Assembly: GCF_004000885.1 (NCBI RefSeq)
Contig: NZ_BIMC01000033.1
Coordinates: 1 to 33,104, forward strand
Direction of reading: 5' to 3'
Origin: Paenibacillus glucanolyticus NBRC 15330
Lineage (GTDB): Bacteria; Bacillota; Bacilli; Paenibacillales; Paenibacillaceae
Length of the DNA stretch: 33,104 nt
Made by a program: the position numbers and the translations under genes. The notes under the pieces are model-generated. The model made no database searches. It saw only the letters and a list, made by a program, of their open reading frames with translations, and had not been told where the DNA came from. Numbering within the stretch: position 1 is the first letter of the stretch; every line of letters begins with the position of its first letter. Of this stretch, positions 15,664 to 23,039 are shown one piece after another.

Positions 15664-16548
15664 CTATCGAATATCGGCGTTGTACAGCACATTGCTAAGT
15701 TTGGCATACTCTTCGATGCTGAGTGTCTCTCCGCGCCGTGAAGGCACAATTCCTGCTTCCTGCAGCAGCTGTTCCAGCCGCTCACGTCCTTCACCCGCAA
15801 AGAACCGGCTCTTCAGGTTATTGGCGATGGTCTTCCGCCGCTGTGCAAAAGAAGCCTGTACCACTTCGAAGAAAAACCCTTCGTCTTCTACGCTAACAGG
15901 TGGCTCTTCCCGTACGGCTAGGCGAATAACAGCCGAAGCGACATTGGGCTGCGGAATAAATACCGTATGCGGCACGATACAGACCAGCTTAGGCTCACTG
16001 TAATATTGGACAGCGATGCTGAGACTCCCGTAATCCTTGCTTCCCGGTGCCGCAGCCATACGCTCTGCTACTTCCTTCTGGATCATCACGACGATATTCT
16101 CCAGCGGCAGCTTCTCCTCGAGCAGCTTCATCAGAATCGGCGTTGTCACGTAATACGGAAGATTCGCAACGACGCTGACTTTCGATACGCCCGCAAAGTC
16201 TTGTTGGAACAACTCATGAAGATCCACCTTCAATACGTCCTCATGATGAACCTTCACGTTCTCATAAGGCTCCAGCACTTCCCTCAGGATCGGAATCAAG
16301 CGCTGATCAATCTCTATCGCTGTAACCGTTCCTGCAGTCTGTGCAAGCTTCTCCGTCAATGCTCCGATGCCAGGACCGATCTCTAGCGCTCCTTTATCCT
16401 CATCTAATCCTGCGGCCTCCACGATTTTGTAGAGAATATTCTGATCGATGAGAAAGTTCTGACCCAAACTCTTCTTGAAGGAGAATCCATGACGTGAGAT
16501 GATCTCCTTCGTCCGTCTTGGTGTTGATATATCCTCGAACCGGCTCAT
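15664..16548 (-). CDS. rsmA: 16S rRNA (A1518/A1519) dimethyltransferase RsmA/KsgA
   Basis: This enzyme dimethylates two adjacent adenines near the 3' end of 16S rRNA during 30S maturation. The 294-residue protein has FSFKKSLGQNFLID, the SAM motif EIGPGIGALTEKL, acidic loop EIDQRLI, and the NLPYYVTTPI catalytic motif. A C-terminal helical domain with SFAQRRKTIANNLKS follows. The ATG overlaps the rnmV stop in an ATGA, so the two are translationally coupled, as in B. subtilis. Confidence 0.98.
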   Translation of the reverse strand: MSRFEDISTPRRTKEIISRHGFSFKKSLGQNFLIDQNILYKIVEAAGLDEDKGALEIGPGIGALTEKLAQTAGTVTAIEIDQRLIPILREVLEPYENVKVHHEDVLKVDLHELFQQDFAGVSKVSVVANLPYYVTTPILMKLLEEKLPLENIVVMIQKEVAERMAAAPGSKDYGSLSIAVQYYSEPKLVCIVPHTVFIPQPNVASAVIRLAVREEPPVSVEDEGFFFEVVQASFAQRRKTIANNLKSRFFAGEGRERLEQLLQEAGIVPSRRGETLSIEEYAKLSNVLYNADIR

Positions 16549-17096
16549 GATTTTACGCCCCCCTCTTCCAGCTGCGTCAGCGCGGCCAGAAATTCTTCAC
16601 GTGATATTTGAAACGTGGCCAGTCGTTTATGAAACTGCTTGCTGTTGCAATATCCGATGCCCAGCAGGTTTCCCATCGCCATCCGTCTTGCCGCAGCCTC
16701 CGGATGGGCCGATAAACCGGCCTCCATCATGTCCTGCAGACTGATCAGGCTCTCTCTGCCCTCGAAGGAGGTGTGGACCCTCTCCAGCGCACGCAAAATG
16801 GCCTCAGGAGAGGCGTTCTCAACGCCGATATCCCCTTTTCGGGTAGCGTCCTCTTCCGGAATGAAGGCGTGTTTGCAGCCTGGCACGCCCTGCTCCACGA
16901 TTTTCCGAATCCGCTCTCCTGCATGATCGGGGTCCGTTAATATAATAACGCCTCTGCGCTCCTGGGCAAGCGCGATGCGTTTAAGGATTTGCTTATTGAT
17001 GGCAGAACCGCCCGTTTCGATCGTATCCGCGTCCACGGCCCGTTTAATGGCCACCGTGTCGTCCCTGCCCTCCACAACGATTACTTCTTTAATCAT
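16545..17096 (-). CDS. rnmV: Ribonuclease M5 (5S rRNA maturation)
   Basis: RNase M5 makes the double cut that matures 5S rRNA. The 183-residue product opens with MIKEVIVVEGRDDTVAIKRA and ILTDPDHAGERIRK, the Glu and Asp-x-Asp residues of a Toprim domain. A C-terminal recognition domain follows (GLLGIGYCNSKQFHKRL-type region). The frame could begin at 17162, but the ATG at 17096, preceded by AGGAAGAG, gives the usual N-terminus and length (about 186). The stop overlaps the rsmA start. The yabE terminator upstream suggests that rnmV is transcribed from its own or an unseen promoter. Confidence 0.96.
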   Translation of the reverse strand: MIKEVIVVEGRDDTVAIKRAVDADTIETGGSAINKQILKRIALAQERRGVIILTDPDHAGERIRKIVEQGVPGCKHAFIPEEDATRKGDIGVENASPEAILRALERVHTSFEGRESLISLQDMMEAGLSAHPEAAARRMAMGNLLGIGYCNSKQFHKRLATFQISREEFLAALTQLEEGGVKS

Positions 17097-17190
17097 GCGA
17101 TTGCTCTCTTCCTTTCCAAGCAAGGCCGGCTTGTACAGCGAATGGTCAGCTTCAAGCCCCATAGGCCTTATATTATTACTCGTTTTTTAC

Positions 17191-17222
17191 AAAACAAAAG
17201 AAGAGGAAAGATTCCCTCTTCT
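17191..17222 (-). terminator. Rho-independent terminator after yabE
   Basis: On the minus strand AAGAAGAGG pairs with CCTCTTCTT around a short loop, followed by TTGTTTTG. It lies about 70 bases past the yabE stop. Confidence 0.8.
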
Positions 17223-17290
17223 TCATCATCATTTATTATAAGCTAAATAGTATAGCATTAGAATGGCATTGTAAATTGGAATTCATTCGT

Positions 17291-18478
17291 TTAGTTCAAT
17301 TCAGGTTTAACCGGACCGATCACGTAAACAGTACGGCCGCTTTTACGTCCGAAATTCATGGCGGATTTCAACGAATCGTAATAAACATCAATTTTGTTTC
17401 CTTTGATGGCACCGCCCGTATCTTCCGCACGACGGAAGCCGATGCCTTCAATATACACCCACCATCCGATGGGGATGATATTAGGATCTACCGCAATCGT
17501 CCGACCTTCCGTCACACGTGTTCCGGATGCTGTCCGAGTGCCGATTCCTTGCTGCTCGGCAGAATACGCCGTCATCGACACGTTGTTCAATACCTTTTTG
17601 TATTTAAAATCAACGCCTGCCCGAGAAGCCACATTATTCTCCACCGCTTTGGCGGTTGTTACCTTTTTCGTGCCGGAGAGTTTAGCCGGTGTTGCTTTCA
17701 CATCGGTGGCTGCCGCTTGAGCAATAGCGGGTTTCTCCACTTTTTTCGTGCCTACAGCAATAATTTTGTCCTTCGTTCTGCGCTCAATCTCCTGGGAAAC
17801 CTTGGTCTTGGAAACCAGCTTGCCATCGTGATAGACCTTCTCATAGTGATTTACCATGATGCCGGACTCACCCCGCTGAATCACGCGGTTGTCACCCTTT
17901 TCGAGCGATGGATCGGCTGTCTTAATCACACGAAATTCCCGGTCTTCTGTTTCCTTAACGTTTTGTTTCGTAACGCGCACGACGTTGATACTCATATCGC
18001 TGGTAAGCTTCGTATGCTGTGCCGGTTGTACTATATCTTCACCCTGGATCGTAATGCCAGCTTCTTTCAGTACATGATCAACCGTATCCTGGGATGTAAA
18101 TATGGTTTTGGTTTTGCTGCCAACTGTAACCTTGACTGGAACTGCCCGTTCAATGATGATCCGGTCGCCGTCCTGGATCGCACCGTTTAGAGGCATCGAA
18201 ATCTGATCCTCTGGGCTCAACGTGATCGCTTGCTCATCCAGCAATTCCTGCAGCAATGATCCACGTGTTTCTACTGTGGTGACACGACCATCGACCACAA
18301 GCTGAACTTCCTTGCCTGTCTGATCATGTACAATCAACGAAACGAGAAGTGATACCGTAACGGCTCCCATCGTGCCGAGCAACATCAATTGACGCAAATT
18401 GTCATGCTTCCATCTCAATGCGTAAGACATGCTGGATGATTGTGATTCATGGGTTTCTTCAGGTTGAAAAATGCCCAC
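17291..18478 (-). CDS. yabE: YabE-like cell-wall protein (DUF348 / G5 / 3D domain)
   Basis: The 395-residue protein has a single N-terminal membrane segment (about 31-50; LMLLGTMGAVTVSLLVSLIV). Two ubiquitin-like DUF348 repeats (about 57-165) and a G5 domain (about 170-245; EFRVIKTADPSLEKGDN...SQEIERRTKDKII) follow. After a Lys/Ala-rich linker comes a C-terminal 3D domain with the three aspartates (AVDP, AEDTGGAIKG, IDVYY). This is the architecture of YabE/RpfB-type autolysins. The start is set by an AAGGAGG whose 8-base spacer leads to an in-frame GTG at 18478; the upstream ATGs at 18496 and 18529 have no good ribosome site. A c-di-AMP riboswitch and terminator precede it, which fits control of a wall hydrolase. 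Confidence 0.94.
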   Translation of the reverse strand: MGIFQPEETHESQSSSMSYALRWKHDNLRQLMLLGTMGAVTVSLLVSLIVHDQTGKEVQLVVDGRVTTVETRGSLLQELLDEQAITLSPEDQISMPLNGAIQDGDRIIIERAVPVKVTVGSKTKTIFTSQDTVDHVLKEAGITIQGEDIVQPAQHTKLTSDMSINVVRVTKQNVKETEDREFRVIKTADPSLEKGDNRVIQRGESGIMVNHYEKVYHDGKLVSKTKVSQEIERRTKDKIIAVGTKKVEKPAIAQAAATDVKATPAKLSGTKKVTTAKAVENNVASRAGVDFKYKKVLNNVSMTAYSAEQQGIGTRTASGTRVTEGRTIAVDPNIIPIGWWVYIEGIGFRRAEDTGGAIKGNKIDVYYDSLKSAMNFGRKSGRTVYVIGPVKPELN

Positions 18479-18576
18479 TATTCCATCCTCCTTCATAGTC
18501 CCGCCGTCTTCAGTAACGCATGAATGCATTTGACGTGACTATAGCAATTATTCTCACAAGGCGCCCTGCTATCTAT

Positions 18577-18612
18577 CTAACACCCTGCGTCAATTCCCGT
18601 CTTCCCGTCCAT
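18577..18612 (-). CDS. 11-codon leader ORF upstream of yabE
   Basis: ATG at 18612 follows AGGAGGTGG with a 9-base spacer and encodes MDGKTGIDAGC then TAG. It lies after the riboswitch terminator and about 100 bases before the yabE start. The ribosome site is better than many real ones in this window. It may be a leader peptide or a leftover ribosome site; function unknown. Confidence 0.35.
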   Translation of the reverse strand: MDGKTGIDAGC

Positions 18613-18662
18613 CTACCACCACCTCCTGATTACCAAGAGTATGATGATCCCTTCGCCATTAT

Positions 18663-18720
18663 TCAAAAATAAAAGAAAGCCATTGAAAGAGTACTAGAGG
18701 CTCTAACGTGGCTTCCTGAT
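18663..18720 (-). terminator. Intrinsic terminator of the yabE riboswitch
   Basis: On the minus strand GGAAGCCA pairs with TGGCTTTC, with an inner AGAG/CTCT stem, and is followed by TTTTATTTTTG. It lies 45 bases after the aptamer, the usual arrangement for a transcription-terminating riboswitch. Confidence 0.85.
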
Positions 18721-18765
18721 GATTAGAATCATGGAAATGGTATGCACGAGATTTCCCCTCTTATT

Positions 18766-18957
18766 TCGCTTACGGAGTTAGCTGTCGGGTTCGGACGTAA
18801 GAGAGACGCCCTATATCCGGATACCCGCTCATGGCGAGATCCTTCAAATTCACCCCAAAGACCCGATAAAGAAATCAAATACGGCTTGGTGCATTCAGAC
18901 CTGTATGCACGGCAGTATCGGTTCCCCCGTTCTCCAGAATTTCGGAGATTAAGCGAG
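18766..18957 (-). ncRNA. Cyclic di-AMP riboswitch (ydaO/yuaA type) upstream of yabE
   Basis: On the minus strand the leader starts with CGCTTA near 18955 and closes with TAAGCG near 18768, forming P1. Inside are segments I recognise from the ydaO class: a GGGGGAACCGA block after GGAGAAC; GGGGTGAA; and near the 3' end CGTCTCTCTTACGTCCGAACCCG followed by a CAGCTAACTCCGTAAGCG-like closing segment. ydaO RNAs bind c-di-AMP and usually turn off wall-hydrolase and osmolyte genes by terminating transcription; a terminator follows here, then yabE. A covariance-model search would settle the class. Confidence 0.85.
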
Positions 18958-19016
18958 ACGGTTCATGAAATATTCGGCTGGCGATCTGCACATCGCAGCT
19001 TCTTATCACTGAAAAG

Positions 19017-19046
19017 ATGATATCCTGTTTACATGCAGGTTGTAAA
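19017..19046 (-). promoter_or_regulatory. Candidate sigma-A promoter for the riboswitch-yabE transcript
   Basis: On the minus strand TTTACA (19041-19046), 18 bases, TATCAT (19017-19022). Each hexamer matches consensus at 5 of 6 positions. It lies about 60 bases upstream of the aptamer, the expected place. Confidence 0.4.
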
Positions 19047-19171
19047 GCAACAATCAACCACATTTTCTGATGTAAATGGTTAAAATATTGTAATATCAAC
19101 GCCTTTTCTGATTAAAAAACTTTAATTAATCGAAAATGCTCTCTTTTTCATCGCTTTTGCTCTCAATTTCG

Positions 19172-19936
19172 TTAAATGCCAAATCGTTCCAGTGCATTTT
19201 TGGTGGTAATTTGGGCCAATTCCTCTAAGGACATGCCCTTAATCTCGGCTGCGGTCTCCGCCACTAATTTTACATAAGCGGTCTCATTTCGCTTCCCGCG
19301 GAAGGGGTGGGGGGTCAGATAAGGCGAGTCCGTTTCGATCAATAATCGATCGAGTGGAACCTGCGCCAATACCTCTTTAGGCTGCTTCGCATTCTTGAAG
19401 GTAATCGGTCCTCCAAATGAAATATGGAATCCCATATCCAGACACATTTTGGCCGTTTCCCAGCTCCCGGAGAAGGAGTGCATTACACCGCCGACCTCAG
19501 CGGCTTTTTCCTCCCTCAGAATCTTTACGATATCTTCATGTGCATCCCGGTTATGGATGACAATGGGCATGTTCAGTTCCCGAGCCAGTCCGATTTGGCG
19601 GCGGAACACTTGATGCTGTACTTCTTTTGGGGATGTATCCCAATAATAGTCCAGACCAATCTCCCCGATAGCCACCACCTTCTCATGACTGCATAGGGAG
19701 GCGATCCAATCCAGATCCTGATCCTCCATGGTGATGGCATCTACAGGATGCCAGCCTACCGCTGCATATATAAAGTCATAGTTCTCTGCCAGCTTCATCG
19801 TGGTCGGTATGGTCTCCCGGTTAAATCCGATGTTAATCATCCGGCTCACGCCGGCTTCAAGCGCCCGCGCGATGGTTTCCTCCCGGTCCTCGTCGAATTG
19901 GGGAGCATCCAGATGAGTATGCGTGTCGAACAGCAT
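19172..19936 (-). CDS. yabD: TatD-family metal-dependent DNase/hydrolase (YabD)
   Basis: The 254-residue TIM-barrel hydrolase starts MLFDTHTHLDAPQFDEDREE with the metal-binding H6-x-H8. It shows GEIGLDYYWD (Glu), VIHNRDAHEDI (His), MHSFSGSWE (His) and LLIETDSPYLTPHPFRGKRNE (Asp), the complete TatD metal site. TatD proteins have 3'-5' exonuclease activity; the physiological role is uncertain. The ATG at 19936 has AGGAGAGGG 7 bases upstream and gives the family length; the frame extends further to 19990 without support. In B. subtilis metS precedes it; here an HD-domain gene does. Confidence 0.95.
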   Translation of the reverse strand: MLFDTHTHLDAPQFDEDREETIARALEAGVSRMINIGFNRETIPTTMKLAENYDFIYAAVGWHPVDAITMEDQDLDWIASLCSHEKVVAIGEIGLDYYWDTSPKEVQHQVFRRQIGLARELNMPIVIHNRDAHEDIVKILREEKAAEVGGVMHSFSGSWETAKMCLDMGFHISFGGPITFKNAKQPKEVLAQVPLDRLLIETDSPYLTPHPFRGKRNETAYVKLVAETAAEIKGMSLEELAQITTKNALERFGI

Positions 19937-20030
19937 GATATTACCCTCTCCTTTCCTGTCGTTTCCTTGTCGTATATTTTCCTGCAGCACTGCTTATACC
20001 CATCATGCTGCGGTTGTCCTGATCACCAAG

Positions 20031-21320
20031 TTAATTCTGCTGCTTAAAAATCTCACCTATCTTCTCCGGCATCTGCTCCAGTAGCGGATACACCTTCTCC
20101 TCCGGAAAATAAAGATGATATCGCCCTTTATGAATGCCGCTGATAGAGCGTACAATATCGGACACCTCGGAAATTTCCCGCAGCTCATCATGCCGATCCA
20201 GAAGCAGGATCTGCTTCTCGTTAAGCGGCATATCAGAATGAACCTTATCATAAGGAAGATCGGTTGGAAAATCAATCTCCAGGTCATATTCCGGATGCAG
20301 CCCCGCATCGCGGAACGCTTGGCGTATCCCGTCGATGGTCTCCAAATCGATATTGTCGATTTCTACATATTTATAGAGCTTCCGGTGCATGAAACGGCCG
20401 CATAATTCGCCAAGAAGCTTGTCTTCCTCCTCGGTCCATTGCAGAAATGCCGTCTGAATAAGTGCTTCATCCAGGCGCAGGTATTGATTTACACCGATAT
20501 TGCCTTCAAACAGGGCCGGAAGCGGCTCGACCATAAACCGGAAAGCGTACCCGTTGTCATGCAACTCTTTTGCACGACGAAAAATTTGACGCAAGATGAT
20601 CTCCGAACTTCGGGTGACAGGATGAAAATACACCTGCCAGTACATTTGGTACCGCGACATCAGATAATCCTCCACGGCGTGCATGCCGGATTCCTTGACC
20701 ACCACGCGGTCACGGAACGGCCGCAGCATCCGCAATATCCGGTCGATGTCAATGGTCCCATAATTCACTCCCGTATAATACGCATCCCGCAGCAGGTAAT
20801 CCATGCGGTCTGCATCAAGCGGACTGGTTACCAGGTTCATGACAATCGGCTTATCATACGTCTTGTTAATGACGGAAGCCACTTTCTCCGGAAAATCTGC
20901 CCCAAGCTCCTGCAGAACCTTGTTAACACAAGTATCACCAAGCAGTATCCGGCATGTCCAATCCTCGTGGTTCATATTGAAGGCTTCTTCTATAGAGTGG
21001 GAAAAAGGCCCGTGTCCCAAATCATGCAGCAGCGCCGCACAGAGAGCCACATGCCGTTCCTCGGCTGGCCAGTCAGAATACCCTCTCCGTTCGAATTGAG
21101 AGATGATTCTTCTCGTAATTTCATAGACACCCAGAGAATGAGAGAATCGGCTGTGCTCCGCTCCGTGGAAAGTCAGGTAAGAGGTCCCAAGCTGCCTGAC
21201 CCGGCGGAGCCGCTGGAATTCCGGCGTATTGATTAACCTCCATATGATATCGTCCTGCACATGAACATAATTGTGGACTGGATCCTTGAACACTTTTTCT
21301 TCCGATATTGGGGAATGCAT
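20031..21320 (-). CDS. HD-domain phosphohydrolase (YwfO/dGTPase-like)
   Basis: The 429-residue protein begins MHSPISEEKVFKDPVHNYVHV. It carries HGAEHSRFSHSLGVYE (about 58-73), ALLHDLGHGPFSHSIEE with the HD pair (about 102), and SPLDADRMDYLLRDAYYTG (about 171), together the His, His-Asp and Asp metal ligands of HD phosphohydrolases. It resembles YwfO and related dNTP triphosphohydrolases; substrate is not deducible. The ATG at 21320 has AAGGAG 9 bases upstream and gives the ywfO-like N-terminus. The open frame runs 55 residues further upstream, but that stretch looks like promoter DNA with Spo0A-like boxes. It is an insertion relative to the B. subtilis order. Confidence 0.92.
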   Translation of the reverse strand: MHSPISEEKVFKDPVHNYVHVQDDIIWRLINTPEFQRLRRVRQLGTSYLTFHGAEHSRFSHSLGVYEITRRIISQFERRGYSDWPAEERHVALCAALLHDLGHGPFSHSIEEAFNMNHEDWTCRILLGDTCVNKVLQELGADFPEKVASVINKTYDKPIVMNLVTSPLDADRMDYLLRDAYYTGVNYGTIDIDRILRMLRPFRDRVVVKESGMHAVEDYLMSRYQMYWQVYFHPVTRSSEIILRQIFRRAKELHDNGYAFRFMVEPLPALFEGNIGVNQYLRLDEALIQTAFLQWTEEEDKLLGELCGRFMHRKLYKYVEIDNIDLETIDGIRQAFRDAGLHPEYDLEIDFPTDLPYDKVHSDMPLNEKQILLLDRHDELREISEVSDIVRSISGIHKGRYHLYFPEEKVYPLLEQMPEKIGEIFKQQN

Positions 21321-21383
21321 CCATCTCATCTCCTTATCATTTTGATGTGGATATGGCCGTTTAACACTTCTTTTGACAACTAA

Positions 21384-21400
21384 TGTCGAACAATGTCGAA
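21384..21400. promoter_or_regulatory. Tandem Spo0A-like boxes between the HD gene and abrB
   Basis: TGTCGAA occurs at 21384-21390 and again at 21394-21400, exactly one helical turn apart. A near match on the other strand (TGTCGAT) lies close by around 21424. TGTCGAA is the core of the Spo0A~P binding box. The site lies about 65-80 bases upstream of the HD gene start, where it could also control that gene. Confidence 0.55.
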
Positions 21401-21539
21401 TAAGGTAAAAACGCGCTTTCCAAATCGACAAATAGAAAATTGCAACAATAATTGGTTCGATTATGGTAATTCCTTTGTTATACAAGGGTTTTGTTCACTA
21501 TACTTTCGTAAATAGGTTCCGATTTTTCAAAAATATAGG

Positions 21540-21568
21540 TTGACTGTTTTGGGAATCGTTGGTACTAT
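21540..21568 (+). promoter_or_regulatory. Predicted sigma-A promoter of abrB
   Basis: TTGACT (21540-21545), 17 bases, TACTAT (21563-21568). The leader to the abrB start would be about 66 bases and contains a Spo0A-like box at 21592-21598. Confidence 0.55.
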
Positions 21569-21591
21569 AAATAACATAAAAACTAGAACTA

Positions 21592-21598
21592 TGTCGAA
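21592..21598 (+). promoter_or_regulatory. Spo0A-like box in the abrB leader
   Basis: TGTCGAA about 17-23 bases after the expected transcription start of abrB. In B. subtilis Spo0A~P represses abrB through boxes just downstream of its promoter, so the position fits. Confidence 0.5.
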
Positions 21599-21641
21599 TT
21601 ATGACTTTTTTAAATTATGGCGAGAGGGGCATTTATAAGTT

Positions 21642-21896
21642 ATGATGAAATCAACAGGAATTGTAAGGAAAGTCGATGAGCTTGGACGGGTCGTCATTCC
21701 AATTGAGTTACGCCGTACGCTCGGAATTGGTGAGAAAGACGCATTGGAGATTTATGTAGACGGCGAACGCATCATGCTTAAGAAATATGAGCCTGCCTGC
21801 ATCTTCTGTGGTAACGCTGAGAATGTCACTTACTTCAAGGGTAAAATTGTTTGCCATGAATGTATCTCGGAAATCCCTACACCTGTGACAAATTAA
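21642..21896 (+). CDS. abrB: AbrB transition-state regulator with a four-cysteine C-terminus
   Basis: The 84-residue protein begins with the nearly invariant AbrB DNA-binding domain (MKSTGIVRKVDELGRVVIPI, RRTLGI, EKDALEIYVDGE). AbrB represses stationary-phase genes during growth and is itself repressed by Spo0A~P. The C-terminal part differs from B. subtilis AbrB: it has C53-IF-C56 and C71-HE-C74, a pattern typical of a small zinc knuckle, and ends about 10 residues earlier. Two ATGs are adjacent (21642, 21645); GAGAGGGG precedes them by about 12 bases, a long spacing. It is transcribed opposite to its neighbours, as in B. subtilis. Confidence 0.95.
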   Translation: MMKSTGIVRKVDELGRVVIPIELRRTLGIGEKDALEIYVDGERIMLKKYEPACIFCGNAENVTYFKGKIVCHECISEIPTPVTN

Positions 21897-21960
21897 GATT
21901 TTTAGTATATAATAGCATTATTACACTTTGTTAATTCTAACCTTTTTCATATCTCCTTGG

Positions 21961-22004
21961 CACCTTCCTCGGCTTTGAACCCGGCCGCAGGAGGGTCTTT
22001 TTTT
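21961..22004 (+). terminator. Rho-independent terminator after abrB
   Basis: ACCTTCCTCGGC pairs with GCCGCAGGAGGGT (one bulge), followed by an uninterrupted T-run. It lies about 65 bases past the abrB stop. Confidence 0.85.
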
Positions 22005-22145
22005 GAGATTAAAGAAAGTTTTCAGTGAAATGCAAGCCATTCTTCAATCCTTTACGGGTCCCAGCAAAGTTTTTAAAATAATCATCAAAGCATAGGCTCT
22101 ACTTTGTGGGCTATTTGGCTATCCCCCTGCGCCAGGTATGGGTGG

Positions 22146-23039
22146 TCATGAATCTGCTAATAACGCGTTATATATATCCCGCTTCGATACACCGCGATCA
22201 CCCGCGGTTTTTTTCATAGCATCCTTCCGGCTTAATCCTTCCCGCTCATAATGCTCTACATGCTCTTCCAGCGAAAGCTCCTGCCACCAGGCATTTTTCT
22301 CCCGAAGCTCTTCCTCTGCACTGCCCGCCTCTACCACCAAACAATATTCACCCAATGGAGGATGTTCCGTAAGCCACTCCAGGCACTCTGTCACGCTTCC
22401 GCGTAGAAATTCCTCATATCGTTTGGTCAACTCGCGTGCGAGGGTCACCTTCCGATTTCCCAGTACCTCTTGCAGGATCTCCAGCGTTTTCTTCACACGA
22501 TGCGGGGATTCATAGAACAACAGCGTTCCCTGCGCCGATTGCAGTGCCTGCAGCTGCTCCACGATATCCTTGCGTTCCCGCGGCAAAAAGCCGATAAAGG
22601 TAAACCGTTCGGTTGGCAGACCCGAGACGATTAAGGCGGAAAGTGCAGCATTGGCCCCCGGGATTGGAATGACGGAAATTCCCGCTTCAATGGCCAGTGA
22701 AACCAGGTCCGTACCAGGGTCTGAAATGGCCGGCAGACCGGCATCGCTGACGAGTGCCACATTTTTTCCTTCTATTATATAGCGTATGATTTCAGGACCG
22801 CTCGCCGCCTTATTATGCTCGTGATAACTGAACATCGGCTTGGACGGAATTTCGAAATGCGTCAGCAGCTTACGCGATTGCCGCGTATCCTCCGCTGCGA
22901 TAATGTCGCATTCCTGGAGAATCCGCACCGCACGGTACGTCATGTCCTCTAAATTACCGATCGGCGTCGCCACCAAATAAAGTGAACCCGGGCTTCCCTC
23001 GTCCCGAGTTGCATAACTCTGTTGCACGATATTTCTCAT
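22146..23039 (-). CDS. rsmI: 16S rRNA (cytidine1402-2'-O)-methyltransferase RsmI (YabC)
   Basis: RsmI 2'-O-methylates C1402 in the ribosomal P site. The 297-residue protein has GSLYLVATPIGNLEDMTYRA, AAEDTRQSRKLL, YHEHN, NVALVSDAGLPAISDPGTDL and PGANAALSALIVSGLP, all typical of the tetrapyrrole-methylase-fold RsmI family. A short C-terminal helical extension ends in SKRDIYNALL. The ATG overlaps the yabB stop in an ATGA, so translation is coupled. yazA, which lies between them in B. subtilis, is absent. Confidence 0.97.
   Translation of the reverse strand: MRNIVQQSYATRDEGSPGSLYLVATPIGNLEDMTYRAVRILQECDIIAAEDTRQSRKLLTHFEIPSKPMFSYHEHNKAASGPEIIRYIIEGKNVALVSDAGLPAISDPGTDLVSLAIEAGISVIPIPGANAALSALIVSGLPTERFTFIGFLPRERKDIVEQLQALQSAQGTLLFYESPHRVKKTLEILQEVLGNRKVTLARELTKRYEEFLRGSVTECLEWLTEHPPLGEYCLVVEAGSAEEELREKNAWWQELSLEEHVEHYEREGLSRKDAMKKTAGDRGVSKRDIYNALLADS

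Noticed and set aside
17276..18190. Plus-strand open frame of 304 codons
   Set aside because: Antisense to yabE, whose domains are all intact. An antisense RNA is known at B. subtilis yabE, but I see no promoter for one here.
18742..19020. Plus-strand open frame of 92 codons
   Set aside because: It lies over the conserved blocks of the ydaO-type riboswitch on the minus strand, has no ribosome site, and the peptide has no protein-like pattern.
20439..21236. Plus-strand open frame of 265 codons
   Set aside because: Antisense to the HD-domain gene.
21321..21485. N-terminal extension of the HD protein (55 residues)
   Set aside because: Lacks a ribosome site, overlaps the Spo0A-like boxes, and the ATG at 21320 with AAGGAG gives the family N-terminus.
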